Origin: Methanofastidiosum methylothiophilum
Lineage (GTDB): Archaea; Methanobacteriota_B; Thermococci; Methanofastidiosales; Methanofastidiosaceae
Assembly: GCA_001587635.1 (NCBI GenBank)
Contig: LNJE01000024.1
Location: forward strand, 1 to 17,554
Direction of reading: 5' to 3'
Length of the DNA: 17,554 bases
A program made the position numbers and the translations under genes. The notes beneath the pieces were generated by a model. The model was not told the DNA's origin. It saw only the letters and a list, made by a program, of their open reading frames with translations, and did no database searches. Numbering within the stretch: position 1 is the first letter of the stretch; every line of letters starts with the position of its first letter. Positions 14,201 through 17,554 of the stretch are shown here, one piece after another.

Positions 14201-16550
14201 TAACTACCAGGATAGTGGATCTGGTATTGATACAGCCATTCTTTATGCAAACTCCAGCATAAAGGATGGGCCTAAAGGATTTGGAAGTACTCAACTTCAA
14301 TACAATGGTACTTTTGGCCAAGGAACCCACTCCGCTGTAGCTTATATTAAAGATAAAAAGGGCAACATAATCGTTTATCCATGGCAGTTTGATATTAACA
14401 CTTCTGGGCCAAATTTAAATGTCACATACCCTGCTAACATGCTCACATTTACCCAAAATGGGAGCATTACCGTTAATGCTTCAACTACTGCAACAGGCGG
14501 AATATCTTATGATGTCAATAGTACCGTCTCTAGCAACATTGTTTCTTTAGGCTCAGGTTTAAATCGGATATCAATTAAAGCTGATGGAAATCCAACAGGT
14601 AATGACACTAATAATACAGTCATTACTAGATGGGTTGTGCGTGATACAACTCCACCAAGTTTAACTGTGAATAAGCCCACAGCTTCTTCTCCTTTAGTAG
14701 TTAGAGCAGGGGATATCGCACCTATAATCTTTAGTTATAATGAGNATTATCCTGCATATTATACCATTACTATATATAATGGTACAACAGTAATCGGACA
14801 GACTACAACTCAAATCAATACTCCTGGAAGTAATTCTATTATAGGCAGTGGCAATCANCAGATAATTGGAATTGCCAATATTTCACCTTCTGCGCAAAAT
14901 GGCCTTTACAACGTTAATGTTACTATGGTTGATTTGGCTGGAAATAACGTTAAAGTTTTTCCACCTTCAATAAATACAGCAAATACAATAAAAATTGACA
15001 ACTCTGGACCCGCATTTTCCAATATCTCCCCAGGACATAACTCTTGGGGAACTCCAACAGAGTATATTCAAGTTTATGTCACTGAAGATCTAAATGCTGC
15101 AGGGGTAGACAGAAATTCGATTAGAATGTATATTTTAGGCGAATCTAATTCAAGTGACAGCGCCATAAATGTGGAAGTTACAGCTGATTTGAATGTTACC
15201 CCGTATAGTGATGCTAGTAGAAGTGGATACATTGTAAAATTCAAGCCTTCATGGCCATTTGAAGATATAGATAGGATTAACGCCACCATAGAGGCTTCAG
15301 ACAAGATTGGTAATCGATCTTCACAAAGCTGGTTTTATACAATCTGGACATACTCACCAGACATTGATAATTTATTTATATCAACAAATCGTGCAAAAGA
15401 AGGGGAAACTGTTAATATACAATTTGATGTTAAACAATGTGTATGTCCTGCTTACGTTTCATTACCTTCGCCACATGATAAATTTAATGCCATAACAGAA
15501 GTAACTATATCAGTTGGTAAAATAGGCCAAATAGTTTATAATTCAAATCCTGGCTCGAGCCCTTCTAAATTAGTTTATAATGCATCTCGTTCAAATCTAG
15601 GTGGTGTACCTGCGTCAATTACTGTATCCCATTTTGCAAACGGAGGGGGCGTATGTTCAACTTGCCACTCTCCGCCAGTTCAGATGGAGCTTTATCGATA
15701 CAACTTCAATGGAGCTAATGCAATTTCCTTCAATGTTCCTGATTATGCAGGCGATATCTTAAATAACATTTCTGTTACGGCCAAAAACTATGGCGGCTGG
15801 AAGAGAACTAATACCGAAACACTTTATCTCATTACAACAAAAAATAAAATTGCGCAAGGTGGAACGGTATCAACTTATGGCAAATATTCTTGGCTTCCAA
15901 AATTTGATGGCACTGATTTATCCATAGGTCGCATATCAAAAGAACCCATTGGAGGTAAATATCAAATATATGGTAAAACAAACGATGTCCATAGGATAGT
16001 GCCAGTTGTATACATAAAGGGTGCACAAGCACCAAGAGTTGATGAATCCGACGCTAGCGGTAATAAAATAGAAATCGATCATGGCAGAATACCTCTAAAA
16101 TTCACTAAAGAATACTCTCTTGAATTAGCAACAAGACAGAACACCATTGAAAAATTCTCACTTGAAAACCCAGTTATGAATACCCTCCCCAATGAATTTC
16201 CTCTTTGTGTTCATGGATATTTTGACACAACTGATACTTTATGGACAAGTAATAATTTTATGTTAAGAGAAAAACAATTTGTCAGAATGTATGAAAAAAT
16301 AGGAGATACTATTATTAATGCTCCTGCAGCTGATGGTGGGCCTGTCTTATTAATTAGAGAGAGACGGAACTCCTTTAACAACCTTATATCTGGTATAGTT
16401 GTAACTACTGCTGATTTGGATAGATATAAAAATAACAGACAATCTCACGGACAAAATATGCATAGTGGAGAATCTTATGAGGATTTGGCGAGAAATCTAG
16501 AAGAGAACATTATTGTTTGGGCGTGTGGTCACGAGTTATTAATAGATTAG
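11221..16550 (+). CDS. Giant surface protein with type IV pilin-like signal and Ig-like segments (split by a scaffold gap)
   Basis: The gene is read as one ORF by collapsing a contig overlap: 11221-13132 joins 13705-16550 in frame, giving 4,758 nt or 1,585 residues. Naive translation breaks because the 100-N gap shifts the frame. The N-terminus (RKAQ then a helix at about 18-39) is a class III signal: prepilin peptidase would cut before Q17. Residues about 181-270 look like a carboxypeptidase-regulatory-like domain, including an Asn/Asp-rich loop that may bind calcium. Segments opening REPPSV (about 549), DTTPPS (about 785 and 950) and DNSGPAF resemble serial Ig-like domains. C1216/C1218 and CSTCH (1288-1292) form a cysteine-rich patch. 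Many NxS/T sequons suggest N-glycosylation. No C-terminal anchor is visible; function unknown. Single Ns occur between 13824 and 14858. Confidence 0.8.
12661..13132 (+). repeat. Copy 1 of a 472-bp duplicated segment (contig end)
   Basis: These 472 bases match 13233-13704 with four substitutions and no indels: 12802 G versus A at 13374 (Gly to Ser), 12858 T/A (silent), 12911 G/A (Arg to His) and 13005 C/T (silent). The copy ends exactly at the first N of the gap, so it looks like the end of a contig that overlaps the next one, not a biological repeat. Confidence 0.9.
13133..13232. other. Scaffold gap of exactly 100 N
   Basis: One hundred consecutive Ns, a conventional placeholder length for a gap of unknown size. 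It is flanked immediately by the two copies of the 472-bp segment, and the offset between copies (572) is not a multiple of three, which accounts for the apparent frame break in the giant gene. Confidence 0.97.
13233..13704 (+). repeat. Copy 2 of the 472-bp duplicated segment (contig start)
   Basis: This copy starts at the first base after the gap and encodes the same peptide as copy 1, apart from two residues. After it the reading frame continues without break to 16550. Collapsing the copies restores a single intact gene. Confidence 0.9.
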
Positions 16551-16561
16551 TTAGTGATTAT

Positions 16562-17554
16562 ATGGGATTCCTTAATAATAGAACATCTCAGATGAATGTA
16601 GTTATGGCTATAATGTTAATAGCAATTTTGTTGGCAGCAACTGTATTCTTTTGGAGGACATCCCAAACATTCTCAAAGAGTTTTTCAGATGAACTTGATA
16701 AAAGGACATACGAAAACATAGCTTCATATATAGAAAATGTAGTTGCACATAACGAAGTTGCTTGGATTGAAAGAACTTTAATTGATACTAGTATACCTAT
16801 TTCGCTGAAATACAACGGTGAAAAGTATTTGGGGGAAAATGAACTTTTTAAGATTGAATATGTTGGCCCTACAAACATCAATGTAAGTACCAAAAATAGA
16901 GTTGGAAATACTGTTGATACAAAAAATGTAATTTTGAATACTAGATTCTACGTTGAGGGCAATTATAATATTTACTCAAATCCTACTTCTTCTGATTTAA
17001 GAGATAAAAACATTATTGGTGACTTTCTTTTTACCAATCTAGAACGAATAAATCTTGGTAATAATAGTGAATATATAGCATATCTTTCTCCTACGTTTAA
17101 ACCAGCCATAATTGGAAATGCAGGCGAGCCTCCTGAATCCCTCGCTAAGTCGTGCTTTCTTTTAGAGTATCCAAAGAGCGAATGGAGTATATACTATGAC
17201 AGTAGTACCAATCCCCCTTCATATCACGTTTCTCCAACAAACTACTATATACTTGAAGCTCAAAACTTTGGAATAGATAGCAGATATATAGGGTACTACA
17301 CCAACATTATTGTTCCTTCCGAATCTTTAATGATTCCTTATCTATCTAATTATAAGGAAGAATTGAACGAGTATGTTCAAAATGGTGGATCTTTAATTTT
17401 ATTCTCTCAAAATCAAAACAAAAAAACTAGATATGATTTTTTACCAGTTGCTATTACATTCAATCAGGGAAATTATGATACTATTGGTATATCTAAGGAA
17501 CATGCCATTACATCAAATCTATTTCCTTATGAAGTTGCAGGTAGCTTCTATTCT
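16562..17554 (+). CDS. Second pilin-signal surface protein, C-terminus beyond window
   Basis: ATG at 16562 opens a frame with no stop to the window end, 331 codons. The N-terminus has a short polar stretch with NRTSQ (6-10) and a hydrophobic helix at about 11-31, so a class III signal cut before Q10 is likely. The exterior part is rich in Asn, Ser, Thr and Tyr. Near the visible end (about residues 245-290) PSESLMIPYLSNYKEELNEY leads into a VQNGGSLILFS stretch, which resembles the glutamine-amidotransferase-like (ThuA/DUF4350-type) fold seen in many extracellular proteins; catalytic residues are not evident. It starts 11 nt after the giant gene, with GTGATT (16553-16558) as ribosome binding site, so the two are almost certainly co-transcribed. 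Confidence 0.8.
   Translation, partial: MGFLNNRTSQMNVVMAIMLIAILLAATVFFWRTSQTFSKSFSDELDKRTYENIASYIENVVAHNEVAWIERTLIDTSIPISLKYNGEKYLGENELFKIEYVGPTNINVSTKNRVGNTVDTKNVILNTRFYVEGNYNIYSNPTSSDLRDKNIIGDFLFTNLERINLGNNSEYIAYLSPTFKPAIIGNAGEPPESLAKSCFLLEYPKSEWSIYYDSSTNPPSYHVSPTNYYILEAQNFGIDSRYIGYYTNIIVPSESLMIPYLSNYKEELNEYVQNGGSLILFSQNQNKKTRYDFLPVAITFNQGNYDTIGISKEHAITSNLFPYEVAGSFYS

Noticed and set aside
1..17554. CRISPR array, tRNA or rRNA genes, insertion sequences, phage genes
   Set aside because: No regularly spaced repeats, no cloverleaf-like segment, no rRNA-like GC-rich stretch and no transposase or integrase motifs were seen on either strand.

Overview
The window looks archaeal. It encodes an archaeal EF-1 beta (aEF1B) beside the small zinc-ribbon protein that often accompanies it in Euryarchaeota, an archaeal GTPBP1-type translational GTPase, two surface proteins with class III (type IV pilin-like) signal sequences, and promoters with archaeal TATA boxes followed either by very short leaders or by GGTGA-type ribosome binding sites. 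The DNA is AT-rich. Scattered single N calls and a 100-N scaffold gap flanked by near-identical sequence indicate a draft assembly from a mixed population, probably a metagenome-assembled genome. A low-GC euryarchaeon, possibly methanogen-related, fits, but nothing here fixes the lineage.

Layout. Positions 1-540 (minus) hold the N-terminal part of a QueG-like Fe-S protein cut by the window edge. Next come a 28-residue, half-lysine protein (708-794, minus) and a long regulatory interval with three inverted repeats. A Fur-family regulator and a ZIP metal transporter (1130-2325) form a metal-homeostasis unit. A DUF6508 protein and a zinc-ribbon/TPR protein (2397-3284) form a second pair, convergent with a SemiSWEET sugar transporter (3308-3586, minus). 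From 3723 a one-polypeptide GMP synthase is followed 8 nt later by a metallo-beta-lactamase-fold hydrolase. From 6206 a membrane protein with an outside CWB2-type sensor-like region and a cytosolic winged helix is followed by the zinc-ribbon protein and aEF1B. An OsmC-like protein (7740-8177) converges with the GTPBP1-type GTPase (8172-9761, minus).

The last 7.6 kb is a cell-surface region. It holds a 407-residue coiled-coil protein with four C-terminal membrane helices, then a giant pilin-signal protein (about 1,585 residues once the gap is collapsed) with a carboxypeptidase-regulatory-like domain, serial Ig-like segments and a CxxCH motif. A second pilin-signal protein starts 11 nt later and runs off the window. 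The last two are almost certainly co-transcribed and probably form a surface structure or complex of unknown function.

The most notable points are the giant pilin-like pair, the membrane-tethered CWB2/winged-helix regulator in the aEF1B unit, the unannotated lysine-rich mini-protein next to a metal-regulator locus with palindromic sites, and the collapsed-overlap assembly artefact that splits the giant gene in naive annotation.
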